Part shown: one piece after another, positions 27,569 to 34,761 of the stretch | Position numbering within the stretch: the first letter of the stretch is position 1 | Layout of the letters: the number at the start of each line of letters is the position of its first letter | Position numbers and translations under genes: made by a program | Notes under the pieces: model-generated | What the model was told of the DNA's origin: nothing | The model's input: only the letters and a program-made list of their open reading frames with translations | Database searches by the model: none | Assembly: GCA_013816405.1 (NCBI GenBank) | Contig: JACDEL010000027.1 | Location: 1 to 34,761, forward strand | Source: Chloroflexota bacterium | GTDB taxonomy: Bacteria; Chloroflexota; Limnocylindria; QHBO01 | Direction: 5' to 3' | Length of the DNA: 34,761 bases

Positions 27569-28015
27569 TCAGGCGCTCAGCAGGCGCCGCACCAGGTCGG
27601 AGACGGCCTTGCCGTCAGCACGGCCCCTGGTCTGCGGCACGACCTTGCCCATCACGCGGCCGAGGTCAGCCGGCGTGGTGGCGCCCGTCTCGGCGATGGC
27701 GGTGCGCACTAGCTTCTCAAGCTCATCAACAGGGAGCGGCTCGGGCAGGAACTCGGCCAGGATCGCGGCCTCCGCTTCCTCGTTAACCGCCATCGTCTCA
27801 CGGCCGCCGGCCCGGAACGCCTCGATGCTCTCGCGCCGCTGCTTGACCTGCCTGCCAAGGATCTCGAGATAGTCCTCGTCGGAAAGGGATCGGCCAAGCT
27901 CGATCTCGCGGTTGTGGGCAGCGGACATCGCCATGCGCAGCGTCTGGGTGCGGCGCTCGTCGCGGGCGCGCATCGAGTCGCGCATGGCGGCCTCGATCCG
28001 GTCCTGGAGGGTCAT
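27569..28015 (-). CDS. GatB/YqeY domain protein
   Basis: A 148-residue YqeY-like protein related to the tail domain of the amidotransferase subunit GatB. It starts MTLQDRIEAAMRDSMRARDE and has the usual blocks TLRMAMSAAHNREIELGRSL, EAEAAILAEFLPEPL and ADLGRVMGKVVPQTRGRADG, ending SDLVRRLLSA. The family's function is not firmly established; it is thought to interact with tRNA or ribosomal partners. It follows rpsU, a frequent pairing in bacteria, and ends 3 bases before pgpH. Confidence 0.92.
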   Translation of the reverse strand: MTLQDRIEAAMRDSMRARDERRTQTLRMAMSAAHNREIELGRSLSDEDYLEILGRQVKQRRESIEAFRAGGRETMAVNEEAEAAILAEFLPEPLPVDELEKLVRTAIAETGATTPADLGRVMGKVVPQTRGRADGKAVSDLVRRLLSA

Positions 28016-28094
28016 CGGCGGATGGCTGCGGGCGTCGTCGGTCTGGTGAACTCGTTGACCGTTGCCCCGCGCGATTTGAGGGAGCGTCTGGCGG

Positions 28095-28271
28095 TTATTC
28101 GCGGGTTACCTTGCGCTTCTTGGCTTCCTTGCGCTTCCGCTTCACGCTGGGCTTCTCGTAGTGCTCGCGGCGTCGCGCCTCGGCCAGGATCCCCGATTGC
28201 TGGATCTTCTTGTTGAAGCGGCGCAATGCGCTCTCGAACGACTCGTTCTCGCCCACGCGAACCTCTGCCAA
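28095..28271 (-). CDS. rpsU: 30S ribosomal protein S21
   Basis: A 58-residue basic small-subunit protein reading [20 protein letters not shown] with the hallmark [21 protein letters not shown] set the start at TTG 28271 because AGAGGAGG (28280-28287) stands eight bases upstream and because the product then begins exactly as other S21 proteins do. The in-frame ATG at 28295 would add eight residues (MSGEEARR) and would place that ribosome-binding site inside the coding sequence. A strong promoter lies at 28328-28356. It is the first gene of the rpsU-yqeY-pgpH-ybeY unit. Confidence 0.93.
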   Translation of the reverse strand: MAEVRVGENESFESALRRFNKKIQQSGILAEARRREHYEKPSVKRKRKEAKKRKVTRE

Positions 28272-28327
28272 ACGTCTCGCCTCCTCTCCGCTCATGAACT
28301 CGCGCAACCCTGCGCTAAAGCCTGCGG

Positions 28328-28356
28328 AGTCTATCAGCGAGCGTGGAGAGGGTCAA
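28328..28356 (-). promoter_or_regulatory. Sigma-70 promoter of rpsU-yqeY-pgpH-ybeY
   Basis: On the minus strand TTGACC (28356-28351) and TAGACT (28333-28328) are separated by exactly 17 bases, the best promoter match in the window. The predicted start near 28321 gives a leader of about 50 bases ending in a strong ribosome-binding site. The -35 touches the stop codon of the upstream hydrolase gene, so rpsU has its own promoter despite following on the same strand. Confidence 0.65.
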
Positions 28357-29340
28357 TCAAACGGCGGGGGTAGGAACCTGGTCGTGGGCACCTTGCTCGA
28401 CGCTGCGAATGAACTCGACGATCCCGTTGAAGTAAGTAACCTGGTCGTCGTACATCGCCATATGGCTGCCATCGGGGCAGAACAGGTATGTACCGCGCTT
28501 GAACTTGCCCGCCATCATTTCCATGTACTCGGGATCCATCGTGTCGTAGCGGGCGCCGATCACCAGCGTCGGGACCTCGATCTTCGGAAGGTTGGCCGTC
28601 CGATCCCAGGTGCTCAGCACCCCGCCAGCACCGAGCTCGCTCGGGCCCTGCATCGGCACATAGATGGCCTGGTTGATGCTCGCGAATGTTCGGTTCACAG
28701 GGTCAGGCCATGCCTCGGCCGGCATCCGCAAGATGTGGTGCACGTAGTGGTGCTGCATGAGCAGCTTCATGTACCGCGGGTCGTCGATCGCATTCGCCGC
28801 CTCGAGGCGCTTGATCTCGGCGAGCGCGTCCTGGTCCATGGCCGGCATCAGGACGCCCTCGGCGTATGCGTTGTAAGCGGGGCCGCTGCTCATCATGTTG
28901 GAGATCACGAGCCCCTTGAGATGCTGGTGCTCGAGGGCGTACTCGATCGCCAGCATGCCGCCCCAGGAGTGCCCGAGCAGGTAGAAGTTGTTGCGGTCGA
29001 GCCCCAGCGCCTGGCGGACCTGCTCCACCTCGTCGACGAACCGGGGGATCTCCCACAGATCCGGGTCGTCGGGTTGGTCGCTGTAGGCCGAGCCAAGCTG
29101 GTCGTAGTAGTAGTACTCGATTCCCGCCGCCGGGAAGTAGGAGTCACATGCCTCGAAGTACTCATGTGTGCCCCCGGGCCCCCCATGCAGGAGAAGAACC
29201 TTCACCCGCGGGTTGTTGCCGACGCGCTTAGTCCACACTCGGAAATCGCCTTTCGGCGTGTGGATCGGGATCAGCTTCACACCGCCCGAGAGGACGTCGT
29301 CCCTGCCAGAGTTGTCGAAGTAGCGGTCCGGTCCCTGCAA
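28357..29340 (-). CDS. Proline iminopeptidase-like alpha/beta hydrolase
   Basis: A 327-residue serine hydrolase of peptidase family S33 type. The oxyanion-hole motif LLLHGGPGGTHEYFEA, nucleophile elbow LLGHSWGGMLAIEYAL, acid TLVIGARYDTMDPEYM and catalytic His in CPDGSHMAMYDD are all present, and the cap-domain region between them is helical. HGGPGG is the family's characteristic form. No signal peptide is seen, so it is probably cytoplasmic. The start is TTG 29340, with AAGGA five bases upstream and 20 bases after the PPOX gene stop; the frame is open to 29514 but that part is antisense-frame reading of the PPOX gene. Preference for N-terminal Pro is inferred from family only. Confidence 0.88.
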   Translation of the reverse strand: MQGPDRYFDNSGRDDVLSGGVKLIPIHTPKGDFRVWTKRVGNNPRVKVLLLHGGPGGTHEYFEACDSYFPAAGIEYYYYDQLGSAYSDQPDDPDLWEIPRFVDEVEQVRQALGLDRNNFYLLGHSWGGMLAIEYALEHQHLKGLVISNMMSSGPAYNAYAEGVLMPAMDQDALAEIKRLEAANAIDDPRYMKLLMQHHYVHHILRMPAEAWPDPVNRTFASINQAIYVPMQGPSELGAGGVLSTWDRTANLPKIEVPTLVIGARYDTMDPEYMEMMAGKFKRGTYLFCPDGSHMAMYDDQVTYFNGIVEFIRSVEQGAHDQVPTPAV

Positions 29341-29360
29341 CTTGATCCTTCGCCGGAGGC

Positions 29361-29873
29361 TCAGAAGCTCCAGCGTGTGGCGCCGTATGGCAGCTTGGCG
29401 GCCACGCCGAACGGCGTCTTCGGAATCATCTCGTACAGGTCCCATGGCGGCGGTCCGGCGCTCGGCGCGCTGTACTCGGCCGTAAGTGCGCCGTCCTTCG
29501 CGGTCGCGGGCCATCCCTGGTCGGCGTACGCCTTGGCCAGCCGCTCCAGGGTCGCTTCGTCGGTCACCTTGGTGGCTATCCCTTCCACCACCAGGTCCAG
29601 ATCAGGCAGAGCGACCGATATCACGCAGTTCGGGTTGCGCGCGAGGTTCCGGCTCTTTTGTGTGTTCGGGCTACTGGTGAAGTAGAAGCGGTCTTCAACC
29701 CACAGGGCGCCAACGCCGGTCGTATGCGGCTTCCCCTCGGGGCGCACGGTGCTCAGCCAGGTCGTCCTCGGGGTGGCATCCTCCCCAGTCGCATCCTTCG
29801 CCGGGAGTTGGTCGAGGGCGCGCGACCAGGGAATCGGGTCGGATCCGTACCGATCGAGGTTCTTCTGCTGCAT
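29361..29873 (-). CDS. PPOX-fold (pyridoxamine 5'-phosphate oxidase-like) flavin/F420-binding protein
   Basis: A 170-residue split-barrel protein. The pattern TTWLSTVRPEGKPHTTGVGA followed by FYFTSSPNTQKSRNLARNPN and CVISVALPDLDLVVEGIATKV is characteristic of the family, which includes FMN- and F420-dependent oxidoreductases; which cofactor is used cannot be settled here. ATG 29873 follows immediately on the TAA of the cupredoxin gene with no intervening base, so translation is coupled. The hydrolase gene follows 20 bases later. Confidence 0.88.
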   Translation of the reverse strand: MQQKNLDRYGSDPIPWSRALDQLPAKDATGEDATPRTTWLSTVRPEGKPHTTGVGALWVEDRFYFTSSPNTQKSRNLARNPNCVISVALPDLDLVVEGIATKVTDEATLERLAKAYADQGWPATAKDGALTAEYSAPSAGPPPWDLYEMIPKTPFGVAAKLPYGATRWSF

Positions 29874-30353
29874 TTACTGCACCGTGACGGTCATGTTCAT
29901 CGTTGGATGCAACGTGCAGGTGACCTTGTACGTGCCCGCCGCCGTGAACGTGTAGCTTCCCGACGCCCCGACCGGCAGCTGCACGTCGAAGCGCGCGTTC
30001 GGCGCCTTGACAGCATTTGATCCCTCGGTGGCGGTGTGTAGGACGGTGTCCCCATTCTTCCACGTGACGGTCGTGCCGGCTGCAACCGTGACATCCGGCC
30101 CGAACTTCAGGTTGGCGATGTCCACGGTCGTCGCGGCGCCACTGGCCGCGGCACTCGGCTCAGCCTGGACGGATGGGCTGGCAACAGCGCTCCCCGCGGC
30201 ACTCGGAGAGGCGCCCGGCTCCAGGCTGCTGCCCGAGGCAACCGCCGATGGGCTGGGCTGCGCAGCCTCGTACTGGCCGCTCCAGATGGCGAAGACGAGC
30301 GTCACCAGCAGGACACCCACCACCGCGGAGCCGAACAGGATGATCCTCATCAT
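29874..30353 (-). CDS. Membrane-anchored cupredoxin (plastocyanin-like blue copper protein)
   Basis: A 159-residue exported protein. An N-terminal hydrophobic anchor (IILFGSAVVGVLLVTLVFAI) is followed by a ~55-residue Ser/Ala/Pro linker and a cupredoxin domain from about residue 78. The type-1 copper ligands are all visible: His106 in VLHTATEG, then Cys146, His149 and Met154 in TCTLHPTMNM, with the C-x2-H-x4-M spacing of plastocyanins. No lipobox is present, so it is probably held by the uncleaved helix. It likely carries single electrons outside the membrane. ATG 30353 or the adjacent ATG 30350 may be the start; it is 18 bases after the MFS gene. Confidence 0.9.
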   Translation of the reverse strand: MMRIILFGSAVVGVLLVTLVFAIWSGQYEAAQPSPSAVASGSSLEPGASPSAAGSAVASPSVQAEPSAAASGAATTVDIANLKFGPDVTVAAGTTVTWKNGDTVLHTATEGSNAVKAPNARFDVQLPVGASGSYTFTAAGTYKVTCTLHPTMNMTVTVQ

Positions 30354-30371
30354 CGGTCGCGTTTCCTCGTC

Positions 30372-31655
30372 CTAACCGTCCTCACCGGCGGAGCCTACAC
30401 CCACGATTCGATCCGTATCCGCGCATAGGCGATGTCTTCCCACGAGGAGCGCCACCGCCGTTCCACCGATGAGGTACCCACTCCCCTGCACCACCAGCAG
30501 CAGGACGACGGGCAGGAACTCCCCCAGGATGCCGGCGCTCATCGCGCCGATCAGTGCACCAACGCTGGCGACTGCGCCTATGGCTCCCGCAACCCGCCCA
30601 CGGTGGCTGTCCTGGGTCTCGGCCTGCTGGAGCGTGGTGGTTGCGGCACCCATGCCCGCGCCCGGAACGCCGACGATCACCAGCATCACCAGGGCCGGCC
30701 CGATGTACGGGTAGATGACCGGGTAGGTGAAGAGCACGAGGTCGATGGCCCCGAAGGCCAGGGCGCTCCCGATCAGCAGGGGCAACGGTCGCAGCCTCGC
30801 CCCCAGCCGCGCAATGACCAGTGCGCCTGCCAGCCCGCCGATCGCCTGGGTGGACAGCACCCAGCCGTACCCGGTGGCGTCGGAATGCAGCGCCTCGGTC
30901 GTCCACACCACGAAGAGGGTGCCGGTCAGGCCCTCCCCGATGGCCGTGATGGTGGCGAAGACGAGCAGCGCGCGGAGCACAGGCTGGTGCCAGACCACGC
31001 GCAGCCCCTCTCGCCACTCATGGACCAGTCGCCTCCATGCGGAGAGGGCCGCGTGCTCCAGCGACTCGGTGCGTGGCGGCGCTCCGGGTCGTGCGCGGAT
31101 GAGCGAAAGCATTCCCGCAGAGGCGACGAACGAGACGGAGTCGACCACGGCCACCGCCGCGAGACCGCCGGTGGCGACGATCACGCCCCCGACTGCCGGA
31201 CCGATCAGGCGCGCCAGGTGATGCCCAACCCCGGTAGTCGCGTTCGCGGTCAGCAGCTCCTCCTTGCCGCCGCGCAGCAGCGACGGGACCAGGGCGACGC
31301 GGGCAGGACCGAAGAGCTGGGAGACGCTGCTCTCGACCACCAGCACGGCGTAGATGACCCACAGGCCCAGCTGGCCGACCAGCAGGAGCGGCAGCAGCAC
31401 GACTGCCTGGATCAGGTTTACCGCGATCATCAGGCGCCGGCGATCCCATCGGTCCACGTAGACACCGGCCACCGAGCCAAGAAGGATCTCCGGGATGAGG
31501 AAGGCAAGCACCATTCCCGCGGTGGCCAGGGTTGAGCCGGTCCGGCGGTAGATCTCGTATGGCAGCCCCACGAAAAGCACGAAGTCGCCGAGCTGGGAGA
31601 CGAAGCCCCCGAACCACAGGAGTGCATAGTCCCGCTGGCGAAGGACGCGGAGCAT
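30372..31655 (-). CDS. Major facilitator superfamily transporter (drug-exporter-like)
   Basis: A 427-residue protein with about twelve hydrophobic segments in two halves. The N-terminus LRQRDYALLWFGGFVSQLGD is typical of the MFS_3/enterobactin-exporter-like branch, and VAGVYVDRWDRRRLMIAVNL is the conserved loop 2-3 motif with its G-x3-D-R-x-x-R-R pattern. A polar loop around residues 195-225 separates the halves. Substrate is unknown; a small hydrophobic compound export is the family expectation. It is 23 bases downstream of the DUF2269-like gene and 18 bases upstream of the cupredoxin gene. Confidence 0.9.
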   Translation of the reverse strand: MLRVLRQRDYALLWFGGFVSQLGDFVLFVGLPYEIYRRTGSTLATAGMVLAFLIPEILLGSVAGVYVDRWDRRRLMIAVNLIQAVVLLPLLLVGQLGLWVIYAVLVVESSVSQLFGPARVALVPSLLRGGKEELLTANATTGVGHHLARLIGPAVGGVIVATGGLAAVAVVDSVSFVASAGMLSLIRARPGAPPRTESLEHAALSAWRRLVHEWREGLRVVWHQPVLRALLVFATITAIGEGLTGTLFVVWTTEALHSDATGYGWVLSTQAIGGLAGALVIARLGARLRPLPLLIGSALAFGAIDLVLFTYPVIYPYIGPALVMLVIVGVPGAGMGAATTTLQQAETQDSHRGRVAGAIGAVASVGALIGAMSAGILGEFLPVVLLLVVQGSGYLIGGTAVALLVGRHRLCADTDRIVGVGSAGEDG

Positions 31656-31678
31656 CAGTCGGTCAGTCGATCACCCGA

Positions 31679-32140
31679 TCAGCCGAACGGCTTCACGACC
31701 ATGTCGAAGATGAACGCCAGGATGATCAGCCGATCGAACCAATCCACCCAATGCATGCGCTGGTCATTGAGGAGTGCGCTCAGCTCGGCGGAGGGTGCCT
31801 CATCCGGACTCTCCGCCGCGAGCTTCGCGACCCCGGCGAACCACGGATTCGAAATCGCGACTCCCACGACCGTGGCGAGGATGAAGAGCGCGTAGGCAAT
31901 CAGCAGGAATGGGGCGAACGGGTCGAACCCGTTCGTGAAGATCGCCACGATCCCGAAGGCCGCCCCGACCCCGAAGAGGGGCCCGATGGCGCGGACGAAG
32001 GGCTGCGCCAGCGTGAAGCTGCGCCGAATGGCGGGGACGTCACCCGACTTCCCGATGCTCCGCAGAAGCGTGGGCACGCCGATCGTCATCGCCACCGCAG
32101 TGAACATCGTGGCCACGTGGAGGAATACGAAGACGCGCAC
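31679..32140 (-). CDS. DUF2269-like integral membrane protein
   Basis: A 153-residue protein with four hydrophobic segments: VFLHVATMFTAVAMTIGV, FVRAIGPLFGVGAAFGIVAI, FLLIAYALFILATVVGVAIS and LIILAFIFDMVVKPFG. The first helix containing FLHVATMF and the GPLFGVGAAFGI segment resemble the DUF2269 family of small membrane proteins, for which no function is established. The start is GTG 32140. It stands between the damaged cupin gene and the MFS gene on the same strand. Confidence 0.75.
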   Translation of the reverse strand: MRVFVFLHVATMFTAVAMTIGVPTLLRSIGKSGDVPAIRRSFTLAQPFVRAIGPLFGVGAAFGIVAIFTNGFDPFAPFLLIAYALFILATVVGVAISNPWFAGVAKLAAESPDEAPSAELSALLNDQRMHWVDWFDRLIILAFIFDMVVKPFG

Positions 32141-32194
32141 AGCCCAGGTCCTCAGTACAGGAACGGTCGGCGGTGATTCTGGCGCATCAGCGAC

Positions 32195-32522
32195 TCACGT
32201 GATGACCCAAAACTCCTTGAATGGAGTGGTCAGGTGCCACGTTGTCTCCGCGACGTTGGGAATGGATGCCATCTGGCCCGCCGTGAGCTCAAGTGTGGGC
32301 CGCCGGCGATTTCGATCCGCGCCGCGCCCTCGAGAACCAGGATCGTCTCTCGGTGATCGAGGGTCCACTGCACCGGCTCGGTCCAGCCCGGCGGAAGCGG
32401 GAGAGCCCGGCCCAGACCTCGGAGGTGCGAACGAGCTCGTGCATCTCGCCGGCCGGATCGTCGTCCGGAACCCATTCTGTCGTGTCCACGTTCGAGACGA
32501 ACACGCCCGGGCTGATTTCCAT
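32195..32522 (-). pseudogene. Cupin-domain protein carrying two one-base frameshifts
   Basis: The conserved small-cupin sequence is spread over three frames. From ATG 32522 frame one gives MEISPGVFVSNVDTTEW and GEMHELVRTSEVWAGLSRF; the next frame gives PPGWTEPVQWTLDHRETILV and LEGAARIEIAGGP; the third gives TLELTAGQMASIPNVAETTW and HLTTPFKEFWVIT, ending at TGA 32195. Adding one C near 32392-32398 and one C near 32294-32299 restores a continuous protein of about 109 residues with the beta-barrel metal-binding pattern degenerate around H/E of HRETILVLEG. Upstream GGAGGAGAG provides a ribosome-binding site. The order and conservation of the pieces argue for very recent damage or sequence error. 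Confidence 0.8.
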
Positions 32523-32552
32523 CTCTCCTCCTCGCTGCGTGGTCGGCTCAGC

Positions 32553-32915
32553 TCAGCCCGGCGGCCAGGCCATCGGGCGGCCGCCGAGCAGGTGGAAGTG
32601 GAGATGGAAGACGCTCTGCCCAGCCTCCAGTCCGACATTGGTCAGGATCCGGTAGCCCTTCAGCCCCGCCTCGTCCGCCACGCGCCGCATGGCGCGGAAG
32701 AGCGCCGCCAGCAGGTCGGCATCGGCGTCGGTCAGCTCCGAAGCTGATGCGAGATGCCGACGAGGGATGGCCAGCACGTGCGTCGGCGCCTTCGAATTGA
32801 TGTCGTTGAAGAGGACCACCGCCTCGTCCTGGAAGACGACCTCGACCGGGATCTCACCCGCCGCGATCCGGCAGAAGGGGCAGTCGGCCTGGTAAGTCGG
32901 GGCGTGATCAGCCAT
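32553..32915 (-). CDS. HIT-family (histidine triad) nucleotide-binding protein
   Basis: A 120-residue HinT-like purine phosphoramidase or nucleotide hydrolase. It has the zinc-knuckle-like CPFCRIAAGEIP, the THVLAIPRRH segment and the histidine triad FHLHFHLLGGRP near the C-terminus, the whole being the usual length. ATG 32915 begins MADHAPTYQAD. It lies 9 bases after the rsmE stop and 30 bases before the cupin start, so the three are probably co-transcribed. Confidence 0.94.
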   Translation of the reverse strand: MADHAPTYQADCPFCRIAAGEIPVEVVFQDEAVVLFNDINSKAPTHVLAIPRRHLASASELTDADADLLAALFRAMRRVADEAGLKGYRILTNVGLEAGQSVFHLHFHLLGGRPMAWPPG

Positions 32916-32924
32916 GCGCGGAGC

Positions 32925-33617
32925 CTAGGCGAAGTCGCCGGTGCGCGACAAGATGGCCGCCGCCACGGCGACGGCCACGGTCTCCGAGCGCAGAATCCGC
33001 GGCCCCAGCCCGGCGATCGCCAGGCGCGCCCGTTCCGCGGCTTCCACCTCTGCTGGGCTGAAGCCCCCCTCCGGGCCGATGAATACGTTCGACGGCGGCT
33101 CTCTTTCAGTCAGCCGCTTTCCCTCGTGCCGCTCGAAGAGCAGGACCGATCCGGGGCCGGACGCCTCCAGCGCTGCTGCGAAGGTCACCGGCTCGTCGAT
33201 GGGCGGCACCATCCCTCGCTCCGACTGCTCGGCCGCCTCGCGGGCGACCGCCCGCAGCCGATCCAGCTTTCGTGGATTCAGTTCGCGCGCGATGCACCGC
33301 TCGCTGACGAACAGTCCGAACCTCGCGATCCCGAGCTCGGTTCCGTGACGAATCACCGGCTCGAGGTGGTTGCCCTTCAGGAGTGCCTGCCAGATCGTGA
33401 GCTGGTGCCGTAGCTCGCCGCCGGCCGCGCGCCGCTCGACCACGACGCACTCGCCGCCTTCGAGCCGGCATTGCACCTCGCTGCCCAAGCCGTCGAGCAG
33501 AAGGAGCGCATCGCCATCGCGCAGTCGGAGGACGCGCCTGACCTGGTGAGCGATGCCTGGCGGGACAGCGAACCGATCGCCTGCCACTGCCGCGGGCTCC
33601 ACGAAGAATCGGGGCAC
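32925..33617 (-). CDS. rsmE: 16S rRNA (uracil-1498-N3)-methyltransferase
   Basis: A 230-residue SPOUT-class methyltransferase using SAM to modify U1498 of 16S rRNA. The N-terminal PUA-like domain begins PRFFVEPAAV and contains HQVRRVLRLRDGDALLLLDG; the knot region has KPSNVFIGPEGGFS-type sequence (here SNVFIGPEGGFSPAEVEAAE) and ends GLGPRILRSETVAVAVAAAI. I chose GTG 33617 because family members begin M-P-R-F-F; an in-frame ATG at 33680 would add 21 residues lacking conservation. It follows prmA after 168 bases and precedes the HIT gene, a common order in many bacteria. Confidence 0.93.
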   Translation of the reverse strand: MPRFFVEPAAVAGDRFAVPPGIAHQVRRVLRLRDGDALLLLDGLGSEVQCRLEGGECVVVERRAAGGELRHQLTIWQALLKGNHLEPVIRHGTELGIARFGLFVSERCIARELNPRKLDRLRAVAREAAEQSERGMVPPIDEPVTFAAALEASGPGSVLLFERHEGKRLTEREPPSNVFIGPEGGFSPAEVEAAERARLAIAGLGPRILRSETVAVAVAAAILSRTGDFA

Positions 33618-33785
33618 GCGGTCCAGCGTAGCCGACCGCAATGCAATCGCCAGTGCGACAGAGTCAGATGACAGCCGCATTACGCAAGCTATGAGCGCCT
33701 CAAACGACCGCCCTGCAGGCTGAGACCAGCATCGGACGCCAAGCGGGGCCTTCTAGCGCGCTAACGCGGGTGTGGTCTGAATTTG
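33618..33785. other. Intergenic region between prmA and rsmE
   Basis: A 168-base gap, long for this window. It contains a 10-base palindrome TAGCGCGCTA at 33754-33763 and a looser dyad at the prmA end (TCTGAATTTGTCAG). No T-run follows either, and I see no clear promoter or RNA element. The upstream ATG of the rsmE frame (33680) lies inside it. Confidence 0.3.
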
Positions 33786-34709
33786 TCAGTTCGATGCAGG
33801 TCCGCCGATTCCAAATCCCAGCGACACCCATTCGCCGTCGTCCACGCGGCTCTCGAGGACGAACCCAGCGGCCGTGAGTGCGGCCAGGACCTCGTCGGCT
33901 CGGCCCTCGATGATTCCACTGGCGAGGAGCGTCCCGCCTGGAGCAGTGTGCGCAGCCAACGGCTCAGCCAGGTCGATCAGCACGGCCGCGACGAGGTTGG
34001 CAAGAACGAGCCTGTAGGGCTCTACCACTGGCTTTCGCGGCAACGACCCGGGGTGCGCGGTGACGCGGTCGGCGAGGCCGTTGGCCTCGGCATTTGCGAG
34101 CGTCGCCTCGACGGCCAATGGATCGGTGTCGTAGCAGATCGCCCGTTCGGCGCCGATGCGCAGGGCGGCCAGGGCCAGGATCCCGGAGCCTGAGCCGACG
34201 TCGAGCACGACCGAAGGCATCGACGAGATCTCTTGCAGAAGCGTGAGACAGCCACGCGTCGTCGGGTGCAGGCCGGTGCCGAAGGCCATGCCGGGGTCCA
34301 GGCGAAGGGAGACTTCACCGGGCCCGACCGGTTCATCCAGCCAGGAGGGCACGATCACCACCCGTCCGATGCGCTGGGGCACGTACCCGGCCTTCCAAGC
34401 ATCGGTCCAGTCCGCGTCGTCGACCGAACGGACCTGGAGCTCGCCGACGGGGCGCAGCCCGAAGGCCTGGAGATGCCAGAGCAGGCGCTCCGTAGCCTCG
34501 ACCGCCGCGGGCGCAGCCTCGTCCTCGGGGATGTGGGCGGTGATCTCGTAGGGGGCAGTCGGGTCCTCGCGAGCGGATAGCTCGTCGGCCGGGTCCCGGA
34601 TGAGGCGAGTGGGCCGCACCGCCGAACCCTGCCCTACCCGACCCAGGATCTCGCTGACCGCCTCGATCGCCTCGTTGTCGCAGGTGACCGTCAGCTCAAG
34701 CCAGCGCAC
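33786..34709 (-). CDS. prmA: Ribosomal protein L11 methyltransferase
   Basis: A 307-residue class-I SAM-dependent methyltransferase that trimethylates L11. The N-terminal L11-binding domain begins RWLELTVTCDNEAIEAVSEI; the linker has DWTDAWKAGYVPQRIGR; the catalytic domain has DPGMAFGTGLHPTTRGCLTL, the SAM-binding VVLDVGSGSGILALAALRIG and the motif IV segment LVLANLVAAVL, in place of the more common N-I. It starts at GTG 34709 and lies 10 bases after the stop of the gene that enters from the right edge. Confidence 0.95.
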   Translation of the reverse strand: MRWLELTVTCDNEAIEAVSEILGRVGQGSAVRPTRLIRDPADELSAREDPTAPYEITAHIPEDEAAPAAVEATERLLWHLQAFGLRPVGELQVRSVDDADWTDAWKAGYVPQRIGRVVIVPSWLDEPVGPGEVSLRLDPGMAFGTGLHPTTRGCLTLLQEISSMPSVVLDVGSGSGILALAALRIGAERAICYDTDPLAVEATLANAEANGLADRVTAHPGSLPRKPVVEPYRLVLANLVAAVLIDLAEPLAAHTAPGGTLLASGIIEGRADEVLAALTAAGFVLESRVDDGEWVSLGFGIGGPASN

Positions 34710-34719
34710 GCCGCGGGGC

Positions 34720-34761
34720 CTAGCTGAAGAGGTCGCGCAGCCGGCCGACCAGGCTCGGGCC
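34720..34761 (-). CDS. 3' end of an unidentified CDS (possibly dnaJ)
   Basis: Only the last 13 codons are inside the window, reading GPSLVGRLRDLFS followed by TAG at 34720-34722, in line with the window edge. It is on the same strand as prmA and 10 bases upstream of it. In many bacteria prmA follows dnaJ, and DnaJ proteins can end in a similar short amphipathic helix, but 13 residues do not identify it. Confidence 0.4.
   Translation of the reverse strand, partial: GPSLVGRLRDLFS

Noticed and set aside
32925-33680. rsmE starting at ATG 33680
   Set aside because: The added 21 residues have no family counterpart and no ribosome-binding site; GTG 33617 gives the usual M-P-R-F-F start.

Overview
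This is a GC-rich bacterial chromosome window (my reading is roughly two-thirds G+C) packed almost without gaps with housekeeping genes. GTG and TTG starts are common and neighbouring genes often overlap by 1-4 bases. I see no phage, insertion sequence, CRISPR array, tRNA or rRNA. The gene content suggests an uncultured Chloroflexota-type bacterium: a bifunctional SIS-type phosphoglucose/phosphomannose isomerase, an archaeal/Thermotoga-type short AhcY, a 7TM-HD PgpH protein, and many small GC-rich membrane and lipoproteins. The phylum call is inference and a lineage within Actinomycetota cannot be excluded. No intergenic stretch reaches 300 bases.

Layout. (1) 1-2628, minus: a BtuF-BtuC-BtuD-like cobalamin uptake operon behind a clear cobalamin riboswitch. 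(2) 2717-9319, minus: a SWIM zinc-finger protein, then PGI/PMI, phosphomannomutase, a DUF374 acyltransferase, GDP-mannose pyrophosphorylase, an unknown helical protein and metK; three of these together convert fructose-6-P to GDP-mannose. (3) 9437-12641: a frameshifted lipoprotein (plus), then apt-GNAT-ahcY (minus). MetK and AhcY form part of the SAM cycle, which also depends on B12 if methionine synthase is MetH. (4) 12736-19628: a PAS-PAS-GGDEF-EAL protein broken by an in-frame TGA (plus), aconitase (minus), and a polytopic membrane protein broken by an in-frame TAG (plus). (5) 19630-25425: pth-mfd (minus) followed by a GNAT-like relic, and an FAD oxidoreductase (plus) converging on ybeY. 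(6) 25457-28356, minus: a promoter, then rpsU-yqeY-pgpH, continuing into ybeY. (7) 28357-34761, minus: the end of an unidentified gene, prmA, rsmE, a HIT protein, a doubly frameshifted cupin, a DUF2269-like protein, an MFS exporter, a cupredoxin, a PPOX-fold protein and a prolyl-aminopeptidase-like hydrolase.

The strongest non-obvious signals are the cobalamin riboswitch, five gene-breaking lesions in four otherwise well-preserved genes (three one-base losses at C runs and two Trp-to-stop changes), a probable GNAT relic translationally coupled to mfd, an odd 'SFPASDPPS' linker in aconitase, two convergent gene pairs sharing a CTAG double stop, and a perfect Shine-Dalgarno followed by ATC at the acyltransferase. 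I found no convincing wholly new multi-gene system; this is mainly core genome.
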